Assembly: GCA_030280995.1 (NCBI GenBank)
Contig: JASXTE010000001.1
Location: 2,726,001 to 2,790,000 of the forward strand
DNA: 64,000 bases
Source: Hemileia vastatrix
Taxonomy: Eukaryota; Basidiomycota; Pucciniomycetes; Pucciniales; Zaghouaniaceae
Direction of reading: 5' to 3'
Of the stretch, positions 23,256 through 33,143 are shown piece by piece. The number at the start of each line of letters is the position of its first letter. The first letter of the stretch is position 1. Under the pieces are notes generated by a model. It made no database searches. It was not told the DNA's origin and saw only the letters and a program-made list of their open reading frames with translations. The position numbers were made by a program, and so were the translations under genes.

Positions 23256-23602
23256 GTTTATACTCGTTGCGGAGGTATAAATTTAATAAAAATCATTAAA
23301 ATTGTAGTTTATCCTCATTTCGGAGTTCGTCCATATAATTTCATAATATGTCATAGTTTATCCTCATTGCGGAGGAATCCGTAAAATTTCATCAATATCA
23401 TAGTTTATCCTCATTGCGGAGGATCCATAAAATTTAAGAAGTTTCATAGTTTATCCTCATTGCGGAGGATCCATAAATTTAAGAAGTTTCATAGTTTATC
23501 CTCATTGCGGAGGATCCATAAATTTAAGAAGTTTCATAGTTTATCCTCATTGCGGAGGATCCATAAATTTAAGAAGTTTCATAGTTTATCCTCATTGCGG
23601 AG
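23256..23602 (+). repeat. CCTC/GAGG hairpin tandem repeats at pol 3' end
   Basis: About eight units read TAGTTTATCCTC-ATTGCG-GAGGA. The last four are spaced by about 43 bp with the spacer ATCCATAAATTTAAGAAGTTTCA. The array runs into the pol coding region, where a unit encodes the C-terminal LRNEDKL and the stop. Copy 1 has only three units. Confidence 0.85.
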
Positions 23603-26600
23603 GAAGACTTCGGCACTCCTGGTGCCTCTAGGATAGAACCGTTTCACTTGATCGGCCGCTACCCTCTTCTTCAATACTACTCCATCCAACTCTTCTAGCA
23701 CATATGAACCGCCCGAAACTTGCTCCTTGATTTTATACGGTCCATTCCACCTATCTGCAAACATCTTTCCCCACTGACTTTCCAAACTCCTATTATACAC
23801 CAGGACCATATCACCTGGGTTCAAAGGTTTCCTTAATCGATGTGCCAACCGCTCATCCCAATATCTGACTGATTGATTTCGGATCTTCATCATCCGCGAA
23901 TATGCCTTTTCTAAATATTCTTCTTTCTTTTCTAGCTGCATCATTCTTGCACACAATAATTCTTCAGTAGTTTTGACCGTGTCCCAGTCAACTCCAAGAT
24001 ATGATTCAGCTTCTAAATCAACCGGTAAAACTGCTTTCTGTCCAAAAACAAGTTCATAAGGTGAAAATCCGGTCGTCCTTTTGGCAGTGATTCGATCAGC
24101 AAATAAAACTAAAGGTAAATAGTGCCTCCACTTTTCGGCACTTGTCCCACACATTTTAACTAAAGCATCCTTAATAACTTGATGCCCTCTTTCAACCATA
24201 CCTTCAGCTTCAGGATAATATGGGGTTGCTACCCTAACCTTTGATCCAACTTTCAATACAGCCTCTTTAAACTCTGTCCCAAATTCAGGACCTCCATCTA
24301 CCGTCACCAACTTCATCACCCCATACCTATATACCCAATTATTCAAAAAGAATTCTGCCACATTTTTGGCAGTTAAATTAATAAGAGGCGCTGCCTCTAC
24401 CCAACCAGATAAATCATCTCTGGCCACAATTAAATACTTATACCGTCCCTCTTTTATATGAACGGCATCTAAACTAACTCTTCCAAAGAGCGTATATTCA
24501 CCGGTCGCGCGTCCAGGTTCTTTTGGCCTTAAATAACTTCGTCTTTGACATTCTTTGCATGACTGAACCCACTGTTTAACAGCCATCTTCATGCCAGGCC
24601 ACCAAAATCGATCAGAAATTCTTCTAAATGTTTCTCCAACGCCTCTATGCCCGAGATCTTCATGCAGTGATTTCAAAACTAATTCTTGCCCCTTCTGTTG
24701 AGTTATAACTACTTGAGGATTTGGATACCTCCTCCTCATTAAACGTCGACCAGATAGGTAAAACGTAGATGACTTCCTCTTGATAGCCACCCATTCATCG
24801 TCTTCACAATCTTCTGGCCTCTCTAAAGTCAACAAATATTTGACTAACAAAAAATAAAAACCAGTCTGACCCCAGACTTCATCTTGAAAATCGATTAATA
24901 TAACATCAATAGGGACTTCTCTATCACCAATATCACCTGCACATGAATGAGCCAATAATCGTTGACCCCTAAATAAATCTTTAATCGAGCTATGTCGACA
25001 TTTTTCTTCTGAACCTTTGGATCCTTCGAAAACCGTATTTGAAAATACCTCTTTCTCTTTATCCACCTTTTTATTTAAGTTCTCTAATTCTCCAACATAT
25101 ACACCATTCCTTAATTTACTACTATCCCACACTACCAATCCATTTTCCTCTACATACACCACATCTTCTTCTACCTCCTCTCTGCCGAATTTATCTACAC
25201 CTTTTCCAACACCTTTATTAACATAAAAACTATTTTCCAGTTTATCCTCTTGGTGGAGGTCATCAACACCATAATCTAAACACAATAGTCCTGCCAGTTT
25301 AACCTCATGGGGGAGGTATGGAAAGTCTTCAGCTCCTTTAGTGCTGGCTTTGATAATAGGTATATCTTCATCGAACTCTTCTGAGTCTGAATCTTCTTCA
25401 GTGGGTGGTCTCCTTGATAAACCATCTGGCATAGTAAAAGTTTTGCCAGGCTTATGAACTAAATCGAACGAAAAATGTTGAATAAAAGCTACCCATCTCG
25501 TCATGGGTGCGTTCGGTAAACTTGGGGAATTAATCATCTGGATTAACGATTTCGCATCCACTTGCAACTCAAAATGTTGCCCCCACAAAATATGCTGAAG
25601 TTTCTTCAGTATTTTCGCCACACCACATAATTCCAATTTTGGTTGAGAATATCTTGATTCGACCTCAGTAAATACTACAGATTCATACCTAACTGGCCTG
25701 ATGTAACCAGCTTTATCCATCTGAGACAAAACCGCCCCAGCTGCAACCTGACTTGAATCAACTGCTAAATAAATTCTGCCAGCATCTTTTCCATAATCTA
25801 ACTTGTGCAGGACTAAATCCTTCCCCACAACCTCCTTCAACTTCACAAACGCCTTCTCACACTCTTCATCCCACTCCCAGTCTGCATCCTTTCTCGTTAA
25901 CCGTCTCAATGGAGCTGCCAATGAAGAAAAGTCCTTGATAAACATTCTAACATATACGCAAACGCCTAAAAACCCTCTAACTTCGGTCATATTCTTGGGT
26001 CTTGGCCAGGACTGAATTTTGTTAACTTTCTTCTTGGACATAATCCTACCCTCTCTACATACCACATGGCCTAATATTTCTAAGGCTGGCACACAACATG
26101 AAAATTTTGAACCTGAAATAGTTAAACCAGCCTCTTCAATTCGAAACAAGATTCTTTCTAAAGTAATTGCAAACTCCCAAATGAATTTGCGTATCCCGGG
26201 ATTCTCTTCCAACACCTGGTTATCATAGTCGGTTGTTGGTCCCTTAATTCCTCCATCATCTATAAAGATTCCAGCATATTGTGGAATTTCATCTTGAAGG
26301 ATCCAAGCCATCTGAGCTTGATAAACTGCAACCGAATTTGTTGCTCCTTGAGGTAATCTTGTTAACTGTAAACGTCCAAGTGGCGTATCGAATGTAGTGA
26401 GTGGCCTTGAGTCCGGATGTAACTCTCTCTCATCATATCCACCCATAATATCTCCCAAACCATAACACACTCTCCCTGCAAACGCTTCAACAAACTCCTC
26501 AGCACTAGGTGGTATCCCAGCATCCTTTATTGTAACCCTATTTAATTCCCTAAGATCATGAACAACTCTAAGCTTGCCATTCGGTTTCTTGATACAAAAT

Positions 26601-27814
26601 ACAGGACTAGAATAACTTGATGTTGATTGCTCATACAGTCCAGTGCGTATCCGTTCTCTGACAACTTCGATATAAGCTTCTTTTAATGCAGCCGGAATAG
26701 GAATCGGTTTCTGCTGCCACGGTTCATGACATACCACAGGAATCTTGTAAGGCTCCCCATAGGAATGCTTCAACACACCCCTCTCCTCTTCTTCAAAAGC
26801 AATGGCCTTCTCTCGCTTGACCATCACATCCAACAACAACTTCTTCTCTTCTCCAGACAACCAACCATCAGGTCCAAAATTAACAACACCCAGTCTCTCA
26901 AAAGTGATTCTTGACGTCTCAGAAAATTCAGGCGGATTCTTTACCAAGGGACTTTCATAAGGATCTCTTGATAACCTTGGTCTTCTCAAAGGTGGATTTA
27001 ATTCAGCAGGTAGCGGTTCATTAATAGGTCGAACTTTATTTGCTACTTTCTTATATTTGGCTGCGTCCACATCTAAATAAACTTGAGGTAAAACATCGCC
27101 ATTAAAACTTTCATCAAATGAATCTTCTTCATCGCCAGAATCAGAATAAGAAAAATTAGAAAAATATTTTATTTCATTTTTAAATTTTACCCTTTTCTCC
27201 TTTCCCTCGTCTAATTTATAAACAGATTTTCCAACACCTTTGCTTCCCTTATCCAACAGTAAATCACCCGTAAAGAAAGTTGGCAGTTTAACCTCTTGCT
27301 GGAGAACCGGAATTGAATTTTCACAAAAATTATTTTTTTGTGTTTTATTTATACTGAGATTTTTAATCGAGTTTTGATGTAATTTTTGCAGTTTACCCTC
27401 TTGCTGGAGGTCCGGAAATGAATTTTCACAAAAATTATTTTTTTGTGTTTTACTTATACTGAGATTTTTTATTGAGTTTTGATGTAATTTTTGCAGTTTA
27501 CCCTCTTGCTGGAGGTCATAAAACATACCCTTCCAATTTTTATCCAACCTAATTTGGCCCATTTTGCCTTTTTCACCATTTTTAAAATTAATAGAAAAAC
27601 CGGGTAAATCCAATAAACATATAGAAAAGTCCAAAACGTATTTGCACTCCAAAGTAATATTAACAGAAAATAATTGAGAATCCACTTGAATTATCTCCAA
27701 GTGAGCTGACCTATTGCAATCCGGGATCTCATCCTGAGGAGAGATTACAACATTAGAGCGATCAGCCCCTGCTACCCCAAAAAATGAGGGCTCCCATCCC
27801 TTTCCAACAAACAT
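23579..27814 (-). CDS. Ty3/gypsy Pol polyprotein (RT, RNase H, integrase), intact
   Basis: The open frame covers 1411 codons. Residues 1-300 are a poorly recognised region with three repeats of DLQQEGKLQK type. RT spans about 390-600 (CIKKPNGKLRVVHDLRELN; active site FIDD 517-520, Phe instead of the usual Tyr). An RNase H-like domain lies about 690-790 (YLAVDSSQVAAG). Integrase has its zinc motif at H1051, H1056, C1086 and C1089, with catalytic D1116, D1173 and E1208, and a GPY motif near 1358. No chromodomain is seen; the protein ends soon after GPY. The frame overlaps gag by 43 nt in the -1 frame, and translation probably enters by frameshift rather than at the first ATG. Regions near E800-830 are acidic. 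It resembles basidiomycete gypsy elements with FIDD-x-x-x-KGP. Confidence 0.95.
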   Translation of the reverse strand: MFVGKGWEPSFFGVAGADRSNVVISPQDEIPDCNRSAHLEIIQVDSQLFSVNITLECKYVLDFSICLLDLPGFSINFKNGEKGKMGQIRLDKNWKGMFYDLQQEGKLQKLHQNSIKNLSISKTQKNNFCENSFPDLQQEGKLQKLHQNSIKNLSINKTQKNNFCENSIPVLQQEVKLPTFFTGDLLLDKGSKGVGKSVYKLDEGKEKRVKFKNEIKYFSNFSYSDSGDEEDSFDESFNGDVLPQVYLDVDAAKYKKVANKVRPINEPLPAELNPPLRRPRLSRDPYESPLVKNPPEFSETSRITFERLGVVNFGPDGWLSGEEKKLLLDVMVKREKAIAFEEEERGVLKHSYGEPYKIPVVCHEPWQQKPIPIPAALKEAYIEVVRERIRTGLYEQSTSSYSSPVFCIKKPNGKLRVVHDLRELNRVTIKDAGIPPSAEEFVEAFAGRVCYGLGDIMGGYDERELHPDSRPLTTFDTPLGRLQLTRLPQGATNSVAVYQAQMAWILQDEIPQYAGIFIDDGGIKGPTTDYDNQVLEENPGIRKFIWEFAITLERILFRIEEAGLTISGSKFSCCVPALEILGHVVCREGRIMSKKKVNKIQSWPRPKNMTEVRGFLGVCVYVRMFIKDFSSLAAPLRRLTRKDADWEWDEECEKAFVKLKEVVGKDLVLHKLDYGKDAGRIYLAVDSSQVAAGAVLSQMDKAGYIRPVRYESVVFTEVESRYSQPKLELCGVAKILKKLQHILWGQHFELQVDAKSLIQMINSPSLPNAPMTRWVAFIQHFSFDLVHKPGKTFTMPDGLSRRPPTEEDSDSEEFDEDIPIIKASTKGAEDFPYLPHEVKLAGLLCLDYGVDDLHQEDKLENSFYVNKGVGKGVDKFGREEVEEDVVYVEENGLVVWDSSKLRNGVYVGELENLNKKVDKEKEVFSNTVFEGSKGSEEKCRHSSIKDLFRGQRLLAHSCAGDIGDREVPIDVILIDFQDEVWGQTGFYFLLVKYLLTLERPEDCEDDEWVAIKRKSSTFYLSGRRLMRRRYPNPQVVITQQKGQELVLKSLHEDLGHRGVGETFRRISDRFWWPGMKMAVKQWVQSCKECQRRSYLRPKEPGRATGEYTLFGRVSLDAVHIKEGRYKYLIVARDDLSGWVEAAPLINLTAKNVAEFFLNNWVYRYGVMKLVTVDGGPEFGTEFKEAVLKVGSKVRVATPYYPEAEGMVERGHQVIKDALVKMCGTSAEKWRHYLPLVLFADRITAKRTTGFSPYELVFGQKAVLPVDLEAESYLGVDWDTVKTTEELLCARMMQLEKKEEYLEKAYSRMMKIRNQSVRYWDERLAHRLRKPLNPGDMVLVYNRSLESQWGKMFADRWNGPYKIKEQVSGGSYVLEELDGVVLKKRVAADQVKRFYPRGTRSAEVFLRNEDKL

Positions 27815-30381
27815 AATTCACCAGAAGCCGTCCGTTTTATATGCCGCTTCTTGTTGCAAACACAACACTGGCACAGAGTAGTAATCCCTGGCCGTGTTTC
27901 CCAACCTTCATCTCCAGGAGGCGCTAACCGCATATGTAATCTCCGCATATCTTCACCAGTGATCTCCAAACTAATCCCCATGCCAGCTTGATACCCTATC
28001 CTGGCCTCAAAATCCATCAAAAAAGGACCACCAAGAACAGTTTTGACTGCTCCTCTGGCCACATAAAAGTGAACCTTACCAACAGATCCACCAATACCTA
28101 ACCTGACATGCTCAGCAGTACCCATCAGCTCTGTTGCATGCCCTCCAATACCTCTGAGGTTTCCCCCAGTTCCACTTTTAATTGGCAAGCCTATACTCGT
28201 CGCTTGCTCCAATGAAATTAAATTAATTTGAGACCCTGAATCGACCAAGGCCTTTACTTCTTTACCATTAAGAGTTACCACCAGGTAACCCAGGGGAGCG
28301 GAAAAATGTGTATCTACATCTTCACCAAATTTTTCAGCATTTTCACAAATATATTCCACCTCTCCAGTGGAAACCCGACGCCTCGTCAAATGCTTCTTTT
28401 GCTTTTCAGCAAGCGCCGGACTAATCGTAAATAACTCCCCCAAAGATAAGGGAATCTGAAGTTGATTCACCCTATTCAAAACTGCGTCCATCGCATTAGC
28501 TTGACCAGAAACTACTGGCCGCTCATACTGGACCTTTGATTTAACAACCTTGGCCCTGGGTACCTCTTGAGGTCCAACCGAGCCATCTTCACCCCCCATT
28601 ATAACATCTTCACTTTCTATAACCCTAACTCCGTCACCAGCTTCTTGCACTAATCCTGATCCATCGCTAGTCCTTCTTACTCCCTCCATTGGGATGGGAC
28701 CGCTAAAACTTGGTCTGGGTAGAGACGCCAACGGTACGTCCTCCTCAGAATCCGAATCATCCTCTGGCATAGGCTCACCATTTAAATCAAACTTGCCATA
28801 ACTAGGGGGCCCCATATCAGCAATCCCCTTCTGCATTTTATATAATTCGTCCTTAGAGTAAGGGTTCAATTTGTTGGCGGCAGTTTGAGCACTAGAATTC
28901 TTGTCCTTAGAGTAAGGGTTCACTTTGTTATTGGCCTTGCCAGGATTAGCCCTCAATTGGCTCTGAATGCTACTTTTCGCCTTAGTAGCGGCTGCTCTTC
29001 TAGCAGCATTAACATCGTATTCGCCAGCCATACAGCTACCCTCCACCTGGGCAACTGTCGCCAGCTCTAAACCACCAAATGAAGTAGAGAACGTGGCTTT
29101 ACTGACCTCTTTCTCCTTACCTTTGTCAGCTTTTCCACCATTACCGTTACCATTTTTGCCACTCTTGGCATTAACATCTTCATCCGTCACCTCTTCAAAT
29201 CTGGCTCTCCTTTCAGCCGTTAAACTTCTTCTGACCAAATCAGAAGGAGACTGTCCATCACTGGGCTTGATGAACGAACCATCGGGAAATTTATAAACTT
29301 TACCATTGAATAAAACTCGCCCAGCATCCATATCCTTATCAAGAGCAAAACAAACTGTTGCTCTATGACCCCTCCTATTACAATAGGAGCACACCTTTGG
29401 CTCATCGTAGCCACCTCTATAATTACTACCACCATTCCCACCATTTCTCCCATTGCCTGGGAAGCGGTTACCATTATTATTGCCATTATAATTTCGACGT
29501 TCATAACCTCTGGACTGATAAGAAGTCGACGTTGACGAAGAAGCGATTGGGGCCTTATTGGCCTTCTGGGTTTCTTGAACAAATATTTTTAATTGTTTCG
29601 TTAAATCGGCCAAGTGATCGACCATCTTGTTGTCTACATTGCCCTCAACTTTTGCAGCAGGAACACCCATTTGTGCCTTCTTGGCCTCCTGGGCTTTGAC
29701 CATAATATCGTTGTTCTCGGCCAAAACTTCGCTAACCTTACTGACATATTGAGTGCAAGACTCTTGATACTTGTCCAACGCTAATAACTTTAGATGGGCT
29801 TGGATGTTCTCTTTAATAACCTCCAGAGCCGGTAACTTCTGCTCACCGTTTGGCAGTTCCTTCATTAAATTCTTTCTTGAGAGATCCTTCAAGACGTCCA
29901 TTCGAATATCCCTACTGCATGCTGACCAAAACAAATCTTTTGCTTGATTTTCATGCACTAATTCATCCACCAAAATAAGATATTCTACCACTTCATCAAA
30001 CTGAACACAAAGTTTTTTGAAGTCCACCATTGAAGAAACACCACCTTTAGCTTGCCAGTCACCTACAATTTTGTTGAGGTCCATCATAGTAAACCTAACA
30101 CCCCATCTATCAACCATAGCTTTAGAAAGCTTAACCCAATCCTTGTCCTTAAATGCCTGCATAGCAATAACCTCTTTTTCCACCTCCCTATCGGCAATAA
30201 AAAATCTAACTTGCTTCACCATATCGACATGGGAAGCACCATCAACAGCAGCAGCAGCTTCATACCTGCTAATGAACCATTTAACCTCCTCCCCATCAAA
30301 CTTTGGGCCATCCCAAGAAACAATTCTAACTGAGGGAGTAAGAGGGTTAGAAGATCCAGAAGCAACAGCAGAAGAAGACAT
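27772..30381 (-). CDS. Ty3/gypsy Gag-protease polyprotein, intact
   Basis: The open frame has 869 codons from ATG 30381, about 160 bp after the primer binding site. The N-terminal half is a helical Gag-like region (residues about 1-270). A Gly/Asn-rich stretch and a CCHC zinc knuckle (CSYCNRRGHRATVC, about residue 330) follow. After a basic and acidic linker comes a retroviral-type aspartic protease with ALVDSGSQINLIS (catalytic D714) and the later motif TVLGGPFLM. The end contains CQCCVCNKKRHIKR, a small Cys-rich basic cluster. It ends at TAG 27772, directly after a slippery heptamer. Protease is thus part of Gag, and Pol is reached by -1 frameshifting. Confidence 0.95.
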   Translation of the reverse strand: MSSSAVASGSSNPLTPSVRIVSWDGPKFDGEEVKWFISRYEAAAAVDGASHVDMVKQVRFFIADREVEKEVIAMQAFKDKDWVKLSKAMVDRWGVRFTMMDLNKIVGDWQAKGGVSSMVDFKKLCVQFDEVVEYLILVDELVHENQAKDLFWSACSRDIRMDVLKDLSRKNLMKELPNGEQKLPALEVIKENIQAHLKLLALDKYQESCTQYVSKVSEVLAENNDIMVKAQEAKKAQMGVPAAKVEGNVDNKMVDHLADLTKQLKIFVQETQKANKAPIASSSTSTSYQSRGYERRNYNGNNNGNRFPGNGRNGGNGGSNYRGGYDEPKVCSYCNRRGHRATVCFALDKDMDAGRVLFNGKVYKFPDGSFIKPSDGQSPSDLVRRSLTAERRARFEEVTDEDVNAKSGKNGNGNGGKADKGKEKEVSKATFSTSFGGLELATVAQVEGSCMAGEYDVNAARRAAATKAKSSIQSQLRANPGKANNKVNPYSKDKNSSAQTAANKLNPYSKDELYKMQKGIADMGPPSYGKFDLNGEPMPEDDSDSEEDVPLASLPRPSFSGPIPMEGVRRTSDGSGLVQEAGDGVRVIESEDVIMGGEDGSVGPQEVPRAKVVKSKVQYERPVVSGQANAMDAVLNRVNQLQIPLSLGELFTISPALAEKQKKHLTRRRVSTGEVEYICENAEKFGEDVDTHFSAPLGYLVVTLNGKEVKALVDSGSQINLISLEQATSIGLPIKSGTGGNLRGIGGHATELMGTAEHVRLGIGGSVGKVHFYVARGAVKTVLGGPFLMDFEARIGYQAGMGISLEITGEDMRRLHMRLAPPGDEGWETRPGITTLCQCCVCNKKRHIKRTASGELCLLERDGSPHFLG
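27778..27784 (-). promoter_or_regulatory. Candidate -1 ribosomal frameshift site T TTT TTG
   Basis: The sense strand reads CAT TTT TTG GGG TAG in the gag frame. The heptamer T TTT TTG fits X XXY YYZ, and slipping back one base gives TTT TTT GGG GTA GCA, which is the pol frame (FFGVA). The stop follows one codon later. The same heptamer is kept in copy 1 at 13999-14005. A G in the last position is a weaker slippery codon than A. I did not identify a downstream pseudoknot. Confidence 0.75.
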
Positions 30382-30538
30382 CCCAATAAGTAATGAAAAG
30401 CGTTAACAATCGATAAAATAACAAGCCTCTTGCAGGCCAATAACAAAAATCCAATTAGAGTTCCAGAAAATAAGCCTCTTGCAGGCTAATAACGTTCTTG
30501 ATCCAAGTAAGTCTTTAAAGAAAGCTAGAGAAATCGAA

Positions 30539-30557
30539 CCCCATGTTGGGCGCCAAC
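30539..30557 (-). other. Primer binding site of gypsy copy 2
   Basis: The sense strand reads GTTGGCGCCCAACATGGGG directly after the LTR end. It differs by one base from copy 1. Confidence 0.7.
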
Positions 30558-31721
30558 TATGGTAAGGTAAACTCTTACAGACGCCTTGCTGTAAGCAGAA
30601 TCCGGAGGAGATATGTGGATTTAGCCGAAAACCCCGTCCTTCCAATAAAAATAACAAAGTAGGTGTTCTAAATCACTAAGCTAACCAATCTACTTAGATC
30701 TGATTGATAAAAATAATGAAACTCTAAAATAATTAACGCTTATTGAGATTTAATGATCGTGGCTGTTGATAAAGAAATACTGATAACAACAATTAAGGTG
30801 TACCAGTGAAAGATCTGAAAAGATTGACTTTTATGTTTTTATAATATTTTGAATTTTTATGAGACAGCAATAATCAAGTCCCAGAGATGAAGACCTTTCT
30901 AAAGATACCCTGTATGAAGTGTTATTTTAATTGTTGAGTAGTATTTCTAAAATGTTATTTATAAAATATAAAGTTATAAGGGTATTACAAATTTATTTAA
31001 TTTGTTGAGTAATAAAAAATGAGACTGTGGTGGTTAATGATTAAGCTGTATGATGTGTTCCCCCTCTTAATTTCGAGTTTGAGAGTCGCTTAAGTATTCC
31101 TAGTCACGTGCCTAAGTTTTCCCCTCCAGAGCTCTTCCAGAGTCAATCCGGAGCCCGTACGGAGTCCGTACGGAGCCGGAACGGAGTCCGTACGGAGCCG
31201 GAACGGAGTCCGTACGGAGTCGAAACGGAGTCGAAACGGAGTCCGTCCGGACTTCCGGACTCAATTTAGAACCTTAAAACTATAATAAAAAATCTAGAAA
31301 AATTACACATAATAGAGCTACTTCCCCTTTACATACCAAACTAATTTTCGTAGCCTGCGCAGCTCTAATTACCCCGTGAAAATTCATCAAAGTTAAGTAA
31401 TTTTTGAAAACGTAAATATTTCTATAAAACTTTAAAATTCATTTAAAAATATAAGAAAAATAGTAAAAATTCTGGGAAAATTTCCCAAGGTTCTTGAGTG
31501 ACTCGACTTAATACTTATAAATTTTCAGACCGTAAAAATAAGTTTTCTCCGTAAAATAAATTGTATTTGTGTAGGCATTCGCTCGTGACCAATTTCTTCA
31601 TATTTAAAACTCAAATAAATTAAATAAAACCCTTTTATAAAAAAATAATAACACCAATCTTGCATGCCGTAATAACTCCATTTACATACTTAGGTGCCGT
31701 ACTAAACTTTAGGCTACCACA
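30558..31721 (-). repeat. Gypsy copy 2 5' LTR
   Basis: 1164 bp, matching 19417-20569 apart from an 11-bp gain in the CGGAGTCCGTA/CGGAGCCGGAA minisatellite near 31150-31250. GCGG follows at 31722-31725 as target duplication. Confidence 0.95.
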
Positions 31722-31726
31722 GCGGG

Positions 31727-31990
31727 TGTTAGGTTCCAACTACGCCGCAGCAGTGTATATAGTTTGCGTTACCACAACAGCACTAGAAATCTATCCTTTT
31801 TCCCCTTTTTTTCTAAAAACACTACCGTTGCGCTAATACACCCTTCCCCCTATGGCAACCCCATCTGTGTCCTCAAAGGCACCTAGCTCCCCCTGTTATC
31901 CTGTTAATTTCCCAGATAACTTACCCACTACGTTCATTACTCCTCACATGTACCTAGCCTATTAAGTTTACAATGCCTTCATGCCCCTAG
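31727..31990 (+). repeat. Copia A 3' LTR (right end uncertain)
   Basis: It begins TGTTAGGTTCC right after the purine tract, which gypsy copy 2 has split. The AT-poorer sequence up to about 31990 differs from the A-rich DNA that follows. No partner LTR is in the window, so the end is a guess. Confidence 0.5.
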
Positions 31991-33143
31991 CTGGGTGGAG
32001 ATTGTAAGAAATAAAAAAAAGAAAAAAAAAAAAAAAAAAAAAAACACATAAATCTGTCGTATCCTGTCAGATGATTGTCAAAAAAAAAACAAAAAAAAAA
32101 AAAAAAATAAGTAAATAAAAAAATAAAAAAAAAACCTTAAAACTTGTTCAAAAAAAAAAAAAAAAAGAAAGAAAAAACAATGAGGATGTGTCACTACTAG
32201 TGTCATTTCAGTTCCTGTTGGATGTTCGCACACACCGTTTTTTAATATGGCTGTAAAAAAAAACAGTAGAATCAGCTTTGAGACAATAAAAGCTTGGAAG
32301 TGCCTGGCTGTGACGTAGACATAACTCAGAAAATAACTTATATATGAGGATTATGAATCTTTTATGGTTAGTATAGGTAGCTAATAGATTGACTAGCATA
32401 GGAACTCATTTAAAAGGAAGAATGGAAAATAAAGTAAAAAATAACAGGTAACATATTATTTTGATAGAAATGGAAACTTAAGAGGTTCATATCTCAACAA
32501 ACATCTGCTTTTACCTCAAATTTTTTTCCAGAGTCTTATGAGGCATAAAACCCTTTTTAAAGGTTTGTATATCTATTTCACCAATCACAGATCAATCTAG
32601 ATAGAAATACAAATACATATAGTTTTAGATTTTAAAACACGTAGATTATTTCATGGGTAGCAAATTCGTAAAATTCATAATATGAATTTAATTAATTAAA
32701 AATAAGTTGATAAGTATTCGTGAATGAAGTCCATAAGTCATTTGAAATTACAAGTAGTATTTTTAAGCAATGGAAGCCAAGTAAAGTGATGGCTGAGCCC
32801 CTTTTTTCAAGAACAGTTCCTAAAGCCATGCTGTCTATTTGTGGATCCTTCTGGCTTGTGCTTTGAGCTTTCATGAGAAAAAATTATGAATGGCTCTTTT
32901 TATTAAATAGAATTTTCAACAAAAAAATATGAGTAAATGTGAATTTAAAGCGAACTATTTTAGGACTACTTACTTCTGATAAATTCATTCAACTCTTTCT
33001 GAATGGATATAGCAATAATCAGCCGGAATTCCAGAAGGTGGATTTAAGAAATAGCTGATGAAGTAAAATTCAAAAATTGATCACAACCATTTAGTCATTA
33101 TAAATGTGCTGTGTGTAAAACAAATTAATCAAGTGCCTTAGCC
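31991..33143. other. Intergenic, A-rich tract then unique DNA
   Basis: Poly-A stretches lie at about 32010-32170. The rest is AT-rich with no supported gene and contains the 3' flank of the OPT transporter gene. Two short minus-strand open frames (32208-32399, 32692-32874) show no recognisable family. Confidence 0.5.

Larger units (their letters stand above)
19417..31721 (-). mobile_element. Ty3/gypsy LTR element, copy 2 (intact gag-pol)
   Basis: LTRs at 19417-20569 and 30558-31721 look identical by eye except for one extra 11-bp minisatellite unit in the right one. The 4-bp duplication GCGG lies at 19413-19416 and 31722-31725. Primer site, uninterrupted gag-protease and uninterrupted pol are present. 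The accessory genes A and B of copy 1 are missing. The near-identical LTRs and open frames indicate a recent, possibly still mobile insertion into the purine tract of copia A. Confidence 0.95.
1..31990 (+). mobile_element. Ty1/copia element A, degraded and split by two gypsy insertions
   Basis: Three separated pieces (1-2553, 18156-19416, 31722 to about 31990) form one copia element when the two gypsy insertions are removed. At the first junction the reading frame rejoins exactly, giving Asp-Pro-Pro-Gly then Phe-Glu, and the 4-bp CCGG is duplicated on both sides. At the second junction the purine-rich tract GGAGGGGCGG is cut and GCGG is duplicated. The 3' LTR then begins with TGTTAGG at 31727. 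The domain order (zinc knuckle, protease, integrase, reverse transcriptase, RNase H) is that of Ty1/copia. The 5' LTR and gag start lie left of the window. The right end of the 3' LTR could not be fixed, so the end coordinate is approximate. Confidence 0.85.

Noticed and set aside
23256..23602. CRISPR-like array of regular repeats
   Set aside because: Spacers are themselves repeated, the units belong to the gypsy hairpin family and run into pol, and the genome is eukaryotic.
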